Assembly (NCBI GenBank): GCA_030015575.1
Contig: JASDDO010000001.1
Location: 517,323,772 to 517,387,771, forward strand
DNA length: 64,000 nt
Direction: 5' to 3'
Source: Agapanthus africanus
Taxonomy: Eukaryota; Streptophyta; Magnoliopsida; Asparagales; Amaryllidaceae
This document shows positions 33,030 through 43,700 of the stretch, piece after piece. The translations under genes and the position numbers were made by a program. The notes under the pieces were generated by a model. That model did no database searches, had not been told where the DNA came from, and saw nothing but the letters and a program-made list of their open reading frames with translations. Each line of letters opens with the position of its first letter. The stretch's first letter is position 1.

Positions 33030-35720
33030 CCCTTGGTAGGGTTTCGAATCTTAGCGTCGGTGGGTAGAAAGTTACCCGCTAAGGATTGAACGAGCAAGGA
33101 AGCTGCTCGGTGACCTCTTGATGAGGGCTTCGATCTTTAGCGATGGTGGGTAGGAAGTTATCTGCTAAGAATTGACTGAGCAGGGAAGCTGCTCGGTGGC
33201 CTCTTGACGAAGGCTTTAGGTCTTTGGCGTCGGTGGGTAGGGAACTACCCGCCAGGGATTGACCGAGCAGGGAAGCTGCTCGGTGGCCTCTTGACGAGGG
33301 CTTTAGGTCCTTGGCATCGGTGGGTGTTCAGTTGAAAATATTGCACTTTGGTATAAGTATTTTCCTTACATTTCTTAAATAAAAAAGGTGTTTATTATAA
33401 ATATTAAACATATTTGGATTTATCTGCAAAATACTATTTACTATATGTTTATATATTATAATTAACATTATGAAGGAAAATATAGGCATTTTATATTTAT
33501 ATAATATTTTGGTAATTGAAAATATGCATATCATATCAAATATTCTAATCACAATTCTTAAAAGATATAATATCATACAAATGGTTAGAATAATATTTCA
33601 AAATATATGCATAATATTTTAGTAATTAAAAGATGCATAGCATATCAAATATTCTTAATCATGTTTCTTAAAGATTTATTACCATATAAAGTGCATAGCA
33701 TATTAAATATTCTTAATCAAGTTTCTTAAAGATTTATTACCATATATAGTGATTAAGATACTCTCTCTAATTTAATAAATAGTACTAACATTATTCATAG
33801 AGATATTGTGCAAGATTTAGCTCAAGTCAAGATATTAAGATATTCAAGATGTCAGGATAAAAAATCTGCCAAAATCATAAAATCAATACTGACAGGGACT
33901 CAGAATCCAGGCATGGAAATCACCATATTAGGCAATCACCATATTAGGTAACTTGATTTTCTGATTTGAGAGCTATATAAAGGACCGATGGCTAAAGTTA
34001 GAGAGCATCACCTTTACCACAAAGCAAATCACCGTCAAAGAACAAGTGATCCATGATAGGTCCACGATTCGACGTGATAGAGCGACGTGAAAATCGACGG
34101 AGCATCTACTTTCTACGGGGCAGAGATCGAGAGCAACTTCTTCCTCTTGTAATCTAAATTCGTAGGATTTGTACTTGTGAAGTTGATTAATAAAGCTAGA
34201 TCATTTTGTTTAATTATTTATTTTCTGTATTATTTCTGCATTATGATTTCTTTAACTATCCTTTCTTCTTCTATTCCCAATATGCGTGAGTAATTCTCCG
34301 CTTGTTAAGTTCGTAGGATTAGGGTAGATCAATGGATGATTAAAATCTTTTAACTCTTTTTACATCCTATAAAGTTTATAAATTTTATCAAAAGAATTGT
34401 TAACATCCTAATCGGGCGCTCTATCAATTCATTGGTAGACACGACCGCGATTTGAGATTAGATTAATAATTGTTTTGGTAAAGACTAGACATGAACGGAG
34501 ATCCATGTAAAGATAGGAGTTAAGAGTGGGAACCCCATTCCCTCCGAAAACCCTAAATCTACATGCATCACCGTCGATCTAGTTTTAAATCTATTAAATG
34601 ATAAAAGGAGTAATCTTTAATTAATCATCCATGACTACTAAATCTTAACAAACCCTACAAGCCTTTTTCTTATATAATTTACATCCGTAATTAATTTAGA
34701 TCTTAAATAAACTATCCTCTTCTCTTCGTTTATTTTATTCAACACGTTTAAAGTAAGATAAAAAGATTCCACGTTTTCCTGCGGACGACCCGTACTCATC
34801 TCGGTTAGCTACAAGCGACACTGTTATTGATTGCGGTTATTCTACAAACATTTTTTCACATCAATCAGTGGGTAGGGAACTAACCGCCAGGGATTGACCG
34901 AGCAGGGAAGCTGCTCGGTGGCCTCTTGATGAGGGCTTCGATCCTTAGCGTAGGTGGGTAGGAAGTTACCCGCTAAGGATTGATCGAGCAGGGAAGCTGC
35001 TCGGTAGCCTCTTGACGAGGGCTTCGATCTTTAGCATAGGTAGGTAGGAAGTTACCTGCTAAGGATTGAACGAGCAGGGAAGCTGCTCGATGGTATTTTG
35101 ATGAGGGCTTTAGGTCCTTAGCATCGGTGGGTAGGGAACTACCCGCCAAGGATTGACCGAGCAGAGAAGCTGCTCGGTGGTCTCTTGACGAGGGCTTCGA
35201 TCCTTATCGTAGGTGGATAGGAAGTTACCCGCTAAGGATTGACCGAGCAGGGAAGCTGCTCGGTGGCCTCTTGATGAGGGCTTTAGGTCCTTGGTGTCGG
35301 TGGGTAGGGAACTACCCGCCAGGGATTGACCGAGAAGAGAAGCTGCTCGGTGGCCTCTTGATGAGGGTTTCAATCCTTACCGTAGGTAGGTAGGAAGTTA
35401 CCCGCTAAGGATTGACCGAGCAGCGAAGCTGCTCGGTGGCCTCTTAATGACGGCTTCGATCTTTAGCGTAGGTGGGTAGAAAGTTACCCGCTAAGGATTG
35501 ACCGAACAAGGAAGCTGCTCGGTGGCCTCTTGACGAGGGCTTTAGGTCCTTGGCGTCGGTGGGTAGGGAATTACCTGCCAGGGATTGACCGAGCAGGGAA
35601 GCTGCTCGGTGGCCTCTTGACGAGGGCTTTAGGTCCTTGGCATCGGTGGGTAGGGAACTACCTGTCAGGATTGATCGAGCAGGGAAGCTGCTCGGTGGCC
35701 TCTTCGTGAGGGCTTTTTAG
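33030..35720. repeat. RT4 87-bp tandem array with two hairpins per unit
   Basis: GCTGCTCGGTGG recurs about every 87 bp (33188, 33275, then 34910, 34996 and onward). Each unit folds as CCGAGCAG-GGAAG-CTGCTCGG and as an outer ATCCTTAGCG/CGCTAAGGAT stem with inner GGTA/TACC around GGAAGT (best copy 34941-34980). The array is interrupted by solo LTR L5. Frames within it are repeat artefacts. Confidence 0.9.
33325..34867 (+). mobile_element. L5: solo LTR in the RT4 array, TSD GTGGG
   Basis: The insert starts TGTTCAGTTG and ends CACATCAATCA. GTGGG is duplicated at 33320-33324 and 34868-34872, and removing insert plus one TSD restores the 87-bp array phase. At 1543 bp it has a TATATAAAGG box at 33974-33983 and no coding sequence, primer site or polypurine tract. 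The family was not recognised. Confidence 0.9.
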
Positions 35721-35990
35721 ACTTCGTTTCGCCTTCACGGGGCGTCGTTCGATCTCCCTTGACCCGTAAAATATGGAAGAATGACCGGCGCAGACAACAC
35801 GTGGCAAAAACGCATAGGCAAGGCATGACGCTCCATGGTTCGCGTCGTTCCAACTTCCTTTGACCGTTTAAGGGCTCTTGAGGATTGGCATGGTCGCCAC
35901 GTGGCAGCTCTGTATTGGGAAATTTGAAAATATCCCTTGATTCGCGTTGCTGCGCGTGCAAATTTCGGCCTTTAGGGGTTCTGTTGGGGT

Positions 35991-35998
35991 TATAAATA
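35991..35998 (+). promoter_or_regulatory. TATA box of the small antisense gene in RT4
   Basis: GGGGTTATAAATAGC, 42 bp upstream of an ATG at 36040. Confidence 0.55.
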
Positions 35999-36039
35999 GC
36001 GAATGCATGTTGGTTTCTTTTAGCCTTGCATTTCTGAAA

Positions 36040-36198
36040 ATGGCCGGACATCCGTGTGTGCTCATCAGGGAGATCAATTCTCGCGACGATGTGTATCTCT
36101 ACAAGCTTGATCGATCCGTACAGACGTACGAGATGGTGATAGACCGCGTGGAGGGCCACTTCGGATGCCTTCTTCCCCGGCGATCACCACTCCTCTAA
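36040..36198 (+). pseudogene. Small antisense gene in RT4, unknown, probably truncated
   Basis: The 52-residue frame starts MAGHPCVLIREINSRDD and ends soon after a GHFGCLLP segment. A downstream plus-strand frame (36200-36370, LICDLEEVPGLHN) may be its continuation after a frameshift. A TATA box precedes it and an ATGAATAAAA signal follows at about 36531. I do not recognise the family. The 3' flank resembles that of the larger RT4 antisense gene, so it may be a rearranged copy of that transcription unit. Confidence 0.4.
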
Positions 36199-36533
36199 GT
36201 GCTTATTTATGCGATCTGGAGGAGGTCCCTGGTCTGCACAACGCCGTGTGTCCGCAGTTGAGGGATGAGCTGATCGAGAAGTTGCACTCGCTTTACCATC
36301 TCGGCCTGATCTCGAAAAGCAGGCGGGATCGACCGACGGCCTTCTTCTGGAGTGTTTCCAGAAGAGGTTAACCATTGATTTTTGTCTAACGGGTGGTGTT
36401 TCCGAGGTGGACGAGGAAGCTAGGGCTCGGCTGGCGAAGATTTCGTCGGAGTATCATCAACAATGCTTCCTCAATCCCCGCCCCCTTTGCTGTAATTTTT
36501 GAAAGGCTGAGGAGCCTCTAATACCTTTTTATG

Positions 36534-36539
36534 AATAAA
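36534..36539 (+). terminator. Polyadenylation signal of the small RT4 antisense gene
   Basis: ATGAATAAAATTC preceded by GGCTGAGGAGCCTCTAATACC, parallel to the sequence before 32755. Confidence 0.5.
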
Positions 36540-36679
36540 ATTCTTTTTTTCTGATGTGTTTTGTCTTCTTTTTTCCCTTAGCACTTTTTACATATTTTCT
36601 TAAAATGAATCTAGGGATCTCGGAACCGAGGAAGAAGAAAATATATCAAAGAAGTTTCTTCTAATTCAGGAGACTTAAG

Positions 36680-36862
36680 AAAAATTTCATAGCTTTGAAA
36701 AGAAGAAAATACATTCATTTGTATATTTTGAGTTTTCAGCGTTGTAGGGTCGAAGAAACTTGCGTACCCCGGCGTCTTATAAGCGATAGGCTCCACCGGG
36801 AAATACTTCAGAGACGAGAAAAGGATCGTCCCACTTCGGAAAGAACTTGTGCAGTTTACCCT
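36680..36862 (-). pseudogene. RT4 integrase C-terminus, cut by RT5
   Basis: The minus strand reads GKLHKF then KWDDPFLVSEVFPGGAYRL, the conserved end of gypsy integrase, followed by a TAA near 36778 and a remnant RPYNAEN that corresponds to the usual closing WNAEN motif. Integrase joins element DNA to the chromosome. The upstream part is replaced exactly at the RT5 LTR end, so the TSD of RT5 should be ACCCT on the plus strand (36858-36862). Confidence 0.75.
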
Positions 36863-37439
36863 TGTTCCCCTCTGAACACAGAGGCGAGACCGCGTAGGTC
36901 CATCTTGCCTGAAATTCGGGGCAGATGCTAATTGGTGCTATCCGTCCGCCTCTCCGGAGATGCCAAGTTGATTTATAGCACCATGTATCGAAGGTTTAAA
37001 CGGATGCGACCGATGTAGCAGACTTCGTCAGATTCCCCCTCGTTTGAGGGGTTTTTGATTGTGTGTTGCTCTTCCATGCAGGCGCAAGCCCCTGCAGTTA
37101 ATTATGCTACCGCATCACAGTAACAACTTTCTCCTTCTCTAGATGGTCACTTCGTGTCGTGGGTGTTTGTTTTGTGTTTGGTTGCCCGTGGATTGTATAC
37201 GGAGATTAATTTATGTTGTCGCCCGTAGGGCGTGGACTAGTCAAAATCCGTATCTTTCTTAGATTTGGGTTTGGGGGTTGGGTTTAAGGATACGTTAGTC
37301 TCATTTTGAGACTAAGATCAACTTAAACGTTTGTTAAGGATACGTCAGTCTTAGTTTAGACTAAGATCAACTTAACGGGATCGTTTAGATCCAACAAGAG
37401 AGCAATTGGGCTCTACTGTTTAGTTTAGTGACATTGCGG

Positions 37440-37800
37440 TGATGATTAGTTTAAGGACATTATGGTCCATCGTTAGTTTAAGGACATCTCGGTCCAATGT
37501 TAGTTTAAAGACATCACGGTCGAGGTTAAGGACATCATAGTCCGTGGGTTTAAGGACCCCACAGTCCAATGTTAGTTTTAAGACATCACGGTCAAGGTTA
37601 AGGACATCATAGTCCATGGGTTTAAGGACCCCACAGTCCAATGTTAGTTTTAAGACATCACGATCAAGGTTAAGGACATCATAGTCCATGGGTTTAAGGA
37701 CTCCACAGTCCAATGTTAGTTTTAAGACATCACGGTCAAGGTTAACGACATCATAGTCCATGGGTTTAAGGACCCCACAGTCCATAGTTTAGAGACGTCA
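37440..37800. repeat. AAGGAC-NNNN-GGTCC short tandem repeats in RT5 LTR
   Basis: Roughly 20-35-bp units of TTTAAGGAC followed by 4-6 bases and GGTCC or GTCC, many copies, grouped into higher units of about 79 bp (TCATAGTCCATGGGTTTAAG recurs). Similar units occur in L3 (7705-7800) and beside the RT5 integrase (48280-48410). Confidence 0.85.
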
Positions 37801-38439
37801 TAGTCTATGAGATGTGTGGTTGTTGGGACCCATCACCTCTCTGAAGACGTTGAAGGATTATAACGACAAATATCAAAAAAGTGAAGAGATGTACCCTTGA
37901 ACCAAAGTTGATTGGGGATCTGTAGTCCAATTTGGAACTAAGATCAATTAATTAGATTATGAGCACATTGGCTCAGTTAAATCTGAATTGAGGACTTATG
38001 TCCAACTTGGGCTAAGTCCAATTACATTTGAAGTGTTGGCCCTTTATTGGACCATTAGACATTTGTCTGGGTTCAAGCCCACATTATTTAGCACTTAGCA
38101 ATGCTAAATAAGAGTTTGAGGTCTCTGATAACATTTTTGTCTTTGACTGAGTATTAAACATTGTAGCTCTGAATTTTTCTCAATTTTGAGATTCAGTTGA
38201 AAGGAAGACTTTTGCCTCTGGGAAATTAACCAATTTGGTTAAAAATAGTGTTAAACACTAGATAACAACAGTGTTAAACACTGGCAATAAAGCTCTCGAA
38301 TTAGTGTTAAACACTAAAGAAAGAGGGGTCATGTGGGGACACGTGAGGGTGCCCAAAGGTGGGGCCAGATCTCCTCACTTTGTTCTGCAAATAAGTGTTA
38401 AACACTTTTTAATTTTTTGGCCATCACGTGTGGGCACGT

Positions 38440-39780
38440 GATAGGCACTCATGCACTGATCCATTAAGGCATTTATTAGGGGTCACGTGGTAACACGTGA
38501 GAGCGCCCAGAGCCAACATTTCCTTTACTTTTATTCTCTTTGTTTTGGAGGTCCCGTAGGAGCACGTGAGGCATTGCCTCAAAGCTTTTTTCTTCTCATT
38601 TTTTTGGAGATCTTTTCAGGGGTCACATGGGGCCACGTGACCTTAGTTCTTTGCATATATAGAGATCTTTTAAGTCTCTTTATTTTTAAGAATTAAATTC
38701 TCTGTAGGGTTAAACCCTAATTATGATTTTGGAGGAATTAAATTCTTATTGTTCAAGAATTAAATTCTTATATAGGGTTAAACCCTAATATCTTTTTAGG
38801 AGGAATTAAATTCTAGGGTTAAACCCCAGTTCTATCCATTTTGAAGGAATTAAATTCCTGTAATTTTGGGAGAATTAAATTCTCATATAGGGTTAAACCC
38901 TAGTTTTATCTTGGAGGAATTAAATTCCTGTGAATTTGGGAGAATTAAATTCTCTAAACTCATTTCTCCCTTTAAGTTTTGGATCTGCATGGCAGAATCT
39001 CAACCCGATGAGAATTAAATTCTCAACCTATGGAGAGATTTGCTTCTGCAGATCTTCAACCAGAGGAAGAACTAAGTTCTTATGCAGAAGAGTTAAACTC
39101 TTAGATCTGAGAATTAAATTCTTTTTTTTGAAGTTTGATCTTTTTCCCTTTTCTCACCCAGGGTTTCTTTCTTGAAAATTAAATTCTCCTTTCTTTTCTC
39201 TCTGCTACTTGCTTTTTAGAAAATTTTCAGATCCCAAAATTCTATATCTTTCTTCTCCTCCTGGCTCCTATTTATAGGAGAAGGAAAAGAATTAATTTGT
39301 TTAGTAAATCTTTCATTGAAAGATTTTGTTTGTTTTCATAATTAATATGATCCTTTAGATCACCAGTGAATTTTATTCACCGTTGGATTTTTAATCCAAA
39401 AGATATTCTGTTTGTTATTTTTGGTAAGATTTAAGGAAATCTTTCCTTGTCTAAGATCTTTCCATAAATTGGTGATTTTTAATCACCCTTGGATTTTTAA
39501 TCCAACAGTCCCCCAGAATCCCTTTTTTTGTTTGGAAAGATTTAGAGAATTAGAATTTAATTCTGTTAAGTTATACGGCTTTCAAAGCCTGTCACGTGCT
39601 GGCACGTGACCCTTGATCACGTGTGAGCGCGTGACCCTTGGTCACGTGTGAGCACGTGACCCCCCATTGGGGCATTTCTCAGCCGTTTGTTTACACTTCT
39701 GCTTGTTTATAATTTAACTCTGTAAATAGATCACGTGTCCACACGTGACCCCTGGTCACGTGTGCGCACGTGATACCTCA
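38440..39780. repeat. CACGTG hairpins and TTAAA palindromes in RT5 LTR
   Basis: GGTCACGTG-TGAG-CACGTGACC at 39640-39661 is a 9-bp stem with a 4-nt loop; further copies lie near 38484, 38618, 39590, 39617, 39731 and 39757. Between them TAGGGTTAAACCCTA (38705-38719) and GAGAATTAAATTCTC-type palindromes recur. Confidence 0.85.
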
Positions 39781-39813
39781 TTGAGGTAGTTTCTGATTTT
39801 TAATCAGGGAACA

Positions 39814-39829
39814 AATGCCCCTACAGCGT
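39814..39829 (-). promoter_or_regulatory. RT5 polypurine tract
   Basis: The minus strand reads CTGTAGGGGCATT directly before LTR start TGTTCCCTG. Confidence 0.6.
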
Positions 39830-39926
39830 TGCTCTCAGGTGTCTGCATGTGAGTGCAGCGCTGTCACTTTTGTGACCGTTGGATCTGTCTAGGGAATAGG
39901 GGAGATGAAACGTTTCCATCACATCC

Positions 39927-39934
39927 TATAAATA
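39927..39934 (+). promoter_or_regulatory. TATA box of the RT5 antisense gene
   Basis: CCTATAAATACAGG on the plus strand, followed by a CT-rich leader. A likely 5'-UTR intron runs from CAG|GTAATG at 40088 to TTTCAG at 40792, just before ATG 40798. The stretch 39830-40797 otherwise contains only palindromic TTTAA-type repeats and an AT microsatellite near 40705-40750. Confidence 0.65.
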
Positions 39935-40797
39935 CAGGGGTCTCTTCAGAAGCGCCTCCACTCTTTGCTCATCTTCCTCCTTGTTAACTTTTCTTTTTGA
40001 GAATTTAATTCTCGTTCTCAGAGCTTAGTTCTTTGTCTCGAAAATTTTCCAGAGTTTTATTCTGCTCAAGAAAGACCCTTTCTTCAGGTAATGATCTTTG
40101 AACGATCGAAGAACTTCCATTCATGTGAACTCTTTGGATTTTAAATCCACACCAAGGGTTTTTCCCTTTAATCAAGAACCCATTTTTTTCTTTAAGTTCT
40201 TTAAAAAGAAAACCACTCATTCTTTAATCTATAGACCCTTTAAGGTTGCTCTGATCTTTAGGGGTCGATGGTGCTTGTCTTTTCCATGGAATTTAATTCC
40301 ATCTTAAAGAGCTTTAGCTCTGAAAAATGTCTCTGGGAATTTAATTCCCCTTTTCCAAAAGAAATTTGATTCCTATGAAGAACTTAGTTCTTCCCAGAGA
40401 ACTTCTTGGGTTTTTCTTGCCCTGAGTTGTCTCTCTGCAACCAAGAAGAAGAAGTTTGCAGTGGTGCTTTCTGGGAATTTAATTCCCTTGATTCTGTTTG
40501 ATTTGTTACAGAGTCCAAGATGGATTTCTCTTAGGGGAATGTATAGGGTCATTTGAAATCCACTGTTCATTTATTGAGAATCTTCTTTTTGTCTTATTGT
40601 AATTGTTTTGCCTCATCATTAGCCAGCCGCCATCTTGATTTTGTGGGACCCATGTGTTTTGTAACCAATGGTCCCATAAAATGAGTCCTCTGTCGCTGTC
40701 TTTTTATATATATATATATATATATATTTATAATCATATATATATATACACTGTTGGCTTCGCTTTAACAGTTTCCCCTTATTTTATTTCAGGCACA

Positions 40798-43700
40798 ATG
40801 ACTTCCGTTCCGTACTTTCCTTTCACTCGCTCGGAGGCCGCTTTTCCTCAGTCGCCATCTGACGAGGAAGTGATGGCGATGATCAGTGCTCATGACCCGA
40901 ACTGCACCAACTTGCTTTTGTGGGGGACCTGGTATGGTCACATCATCCGTGGTCACCGAAGTTTCCTTTGCGAGATACCAACGGAGCCTACCTATCTGTT
41001 CCTGCGGATGGATCCTCCAAGGACAGTCTTTGCCATGGAGATGCCGAATTGGACTCCTATGGGGCGGCTTGAGCCTTCGACGACTGGCATCCCAAATCAT
41101 CCTGACTCGGCCATAGATATTCTGGGACGCCGCATTTGCCAGGGCGAGGCCCAACCATGGGGGCAGACCTACAAAATAGGGCTCACCCCTCGACACCCTA
41201 CGGGCTACCTTCTTTGAGCTCGCTACATCCTGTCCGCCCATCGTGCGCGACTGCAGAGGGTTAGACTTTATCAGGAAATATATGCATCTCTCTTCCACTA
41301 CCAATCTCCTCACGTCTGGTAGGTTAAGGCTTTCTTGAATCAGTGGAATCTCCCCACCAACACTTTCCTCCTAGGGGACCGCGAAGTTTCGATTTCCTTG
41401 GAAGAATTTCGCGAGATCTCGGGGCTGCCAATCAGGGGGACCCTTTATGAGGAATTGCTGCCTCCCGACGAGTATGTCTGTGAGACCGAGCCCGCAATGC
41501 TTGACGGCTTGTCTACCGAGAACGCTGTCCGACACAAGCGCCCGAGTTTGATCAAGGCCCTGGGCATCTTTGACAAACTGTTCACAGAATCTGAGGAGCA
41601 GGGCGTCACTTTTAAAATCTTCATTTCTTGCTTCCTTCGTGAGGGTGTCCTATCAAAGACGGCTCCGAAGTTTGCAAACATTAATGACCCCTTTGGGTTT
41701 GGTTTGGACAGGCGGCCGACTAAGGAAAAGGACTTACCACAATATTACATTCCCAACATGTCGACGGTATCTTTCGAATCAATTGCAGCTCCCGGCATGG
41801 ATGAGGAGACTTTCTTTGTAGGCTTCATCAGCGTCTGGTTCAGCTGGTTCGTTATCCCCATGCATCGCCGTTTCATGAGAGTCTCTGTTATCTACCCTGC
41901 TCATCGCATTGCTGAGGGAACACGGTTGGCTGTAGGCACCCCAGCGCTGGTGCATCTTTATCATGGGTTAGGCGCCGCGGCCAATACCTCAACTCCCGGT
42001 GTGGACGTAGTAAACTTTTCTCTCCATTACTTCACGTCTTGGATTGAAATGCATGTGTTGGGGGCTTTTGCTGCGCACCGGCGACCCAATTTTTATGATG
42101 CCTACACTTTTCCGCAACTCATGCGGCTGGTGGGTGCTTCTGCTCCTGACCCGACTCAGTCCGGGGCCATTCGCGTGTTGATTGCTCCCTATGCTAGTGC
42201 TGGTGGATTGGTATTCGTTGATCGGGCCCTATCCTCTCCTTCAGGTCCAATTCAACAACTCCACGACTTGTCGAAAGAGGGGGCACCTTCTCTGAAGCCC
42301 AGGAAGGCCATGCATTTGTACGCGATCAGACCAGGTTATTTGGTCTTTCGTCAGAACAGTGTGGCCCTTTTCATGCGGTATAATCCACACCGCTTCACCC
42401 GGCAACTTGGATATGATCAGGGCGTCCCTTTTGAGGCATTTACAGTTGCGCCCAGCCTATCACCTGAAGCTGTTCGTGATGTTGCTCATCATTTTGTGAG
42501 GCTGAACATTGGTTCTTACTTCACGATTCCTGAAGTTGACCACATTCCCCGATGTGTGGGATCCTTCACGGGTTGGTACCTTCACCGGGTCAGTCCGATT
42601 ATTGCTGAGGAGAAGAGGGTGCTTCTTGGATACGGTGCTCCGATTCCGGTTCAGGCCACGGGAGTTCCGCAGCGACCGCGTGCACCGGTCCGCTTTCCCC
42701 TGAGGGACACCAGTGTTGCGCTTATTCTGGGGGCAGCGGAGTTGGACCTCACTCCCACAGTTGGTATGCCATTGGGTATTCGATCGCGGGCTAATCGGGC
42801 GCCGATAGCAGTAACATTGCCTGCGGCATCGACAATGGCCGTGTCGTCCTCAGTCGCAGCGCCAAGAGAGGGCGTTGGGAGCGAGGGCATTGAAGGTGAA
42901 GTGGGTCAGTGTCGTGCCAAGGCTCCACGAAGGAGAAAACGGTCATCCTCGGCGGTCGGTTATGGATCCAAGCGACGGAGGAGGACGGCTACCAATCTGC
43001 TTGACTCTTTAGTAGAGTCTGAGCCCATTCTTCAGGACGAACCATTGGCTATGCAAGAGTCGGACGCTGGCCTACTTTTCTCGAGCTCATCTGTCGAGGA
43101 AGCCGCATAATTGGCTGAGGCTATACGACGTTCGCAAGATGAGTCGGAGAACGTACGGATTCCGAAGAAGCCCTACCCTGCCGTCATCTTTTATGAAGAC
43201 TCTCCATGGATTCAGCGACGATTCATCGGCCCTTTGGAAGAATGGGGTGAAAGAGCCCTTAAACAGGCTATTTCGGCCGACGCCGAGGATGTTCTTTCCC
43301 TATGGACCGGCGACCACGAGTTCACCCTCAGACCTCGGCGAGCGCATCTCCTTATGAAGGAGCGTCGGCTTGAACAAGCCATACTGGAAGCTCCCTTGCG
43401 CATCGGTATGTTTCTGTATTTTCTTTGTAATATTTCATATTACTTGTATACACATATATGTATCCTTATCCTTCTACAAACTTTGCAGGGAGTTCGGCGG
43501 CGGCAGAGGCTCTAAGTCGTGTTTTGGCCATAGAGTCTGCTGATATCCCCAGTGAAGCACCAATCAGTGTGGAGGGGGTTGATGAAACTGTTGCTCTTGC
43601 GATAGAGCCTCCTGCGGCGGTTCCTGCTCCCGAAGCACTTGTTCCCTCGGGGGAGGCACCTTTGGTAGTCGCCGTTCCAATGGATCTACCTGAGGGCGAC

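Larger units (their letters stand above)
29246..36862 (-). mobile_element. RT4: Tat-like Ty3/gypsy element, 3' part (rest displaced by RT5)
   Basis: From left to right: 3' LTR, polypurine tract, plus-strand (antisense) gene, 87-bp tandem array (with solo LTR L5 inside), a second small antisense gene, and the C-terminal end of integrase on the minus strand. RT5 interrupts the integrase at 36862/36863. The remaining RT4 polymerase, gag and 5' LTR should lie beyond RT5, outside the window. An antisense gene between integrase and 3' LTR is a known feature of Tat-lineage elements. Confidence 0.8.
36863..39813 (-). repeat. RT5 3' LTR (2951 bp)
   Basis: The minus strand starts TGTTCCCTGATT at 39813 after a polypurine tract and ends GGGGAACA at 36863, with end repeats TGTTCCC/GGGGAACA. 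The TATA box is at 39269-39276 on the minus strand. Contents: CACGTG hairpins (38440-39780), TTAAA palindromes (38250-39130), GGAC-GTCC repeats (37440-37800), and the GTGGATTGTATAC module at 37184-37231. L3 is a second copy of this LTR family. Confidence 0.85.

Noticed and set aside
32980-35720. CRISPR-like regular repeats
   Set aside because: 87-bp head-to-tail units without unique spacers in a plant retrotransposon; an ordinary tandem array.
37420-37785. 121-codon repetitive frame (MDYDVLNLDRDVLKLTL units)
   Set aside because: It arises from the GGAC-GTCC repeats in the RT5 LTR and has no independent support.
36984-39507. RT5 LTR limits at TGTATCG (36984) and TCCAACA (39507)
   Set aside because: A G-rich tract at 39508 and a TTGGCATC phrase at 36970 looked like a polypurine tract and primer site. 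The outer limits 36863 and 39813 are better, because L3 is flanked by a perfect TSD at the equivalent points and the RT4 integrase frame resumes exactly at 36862.
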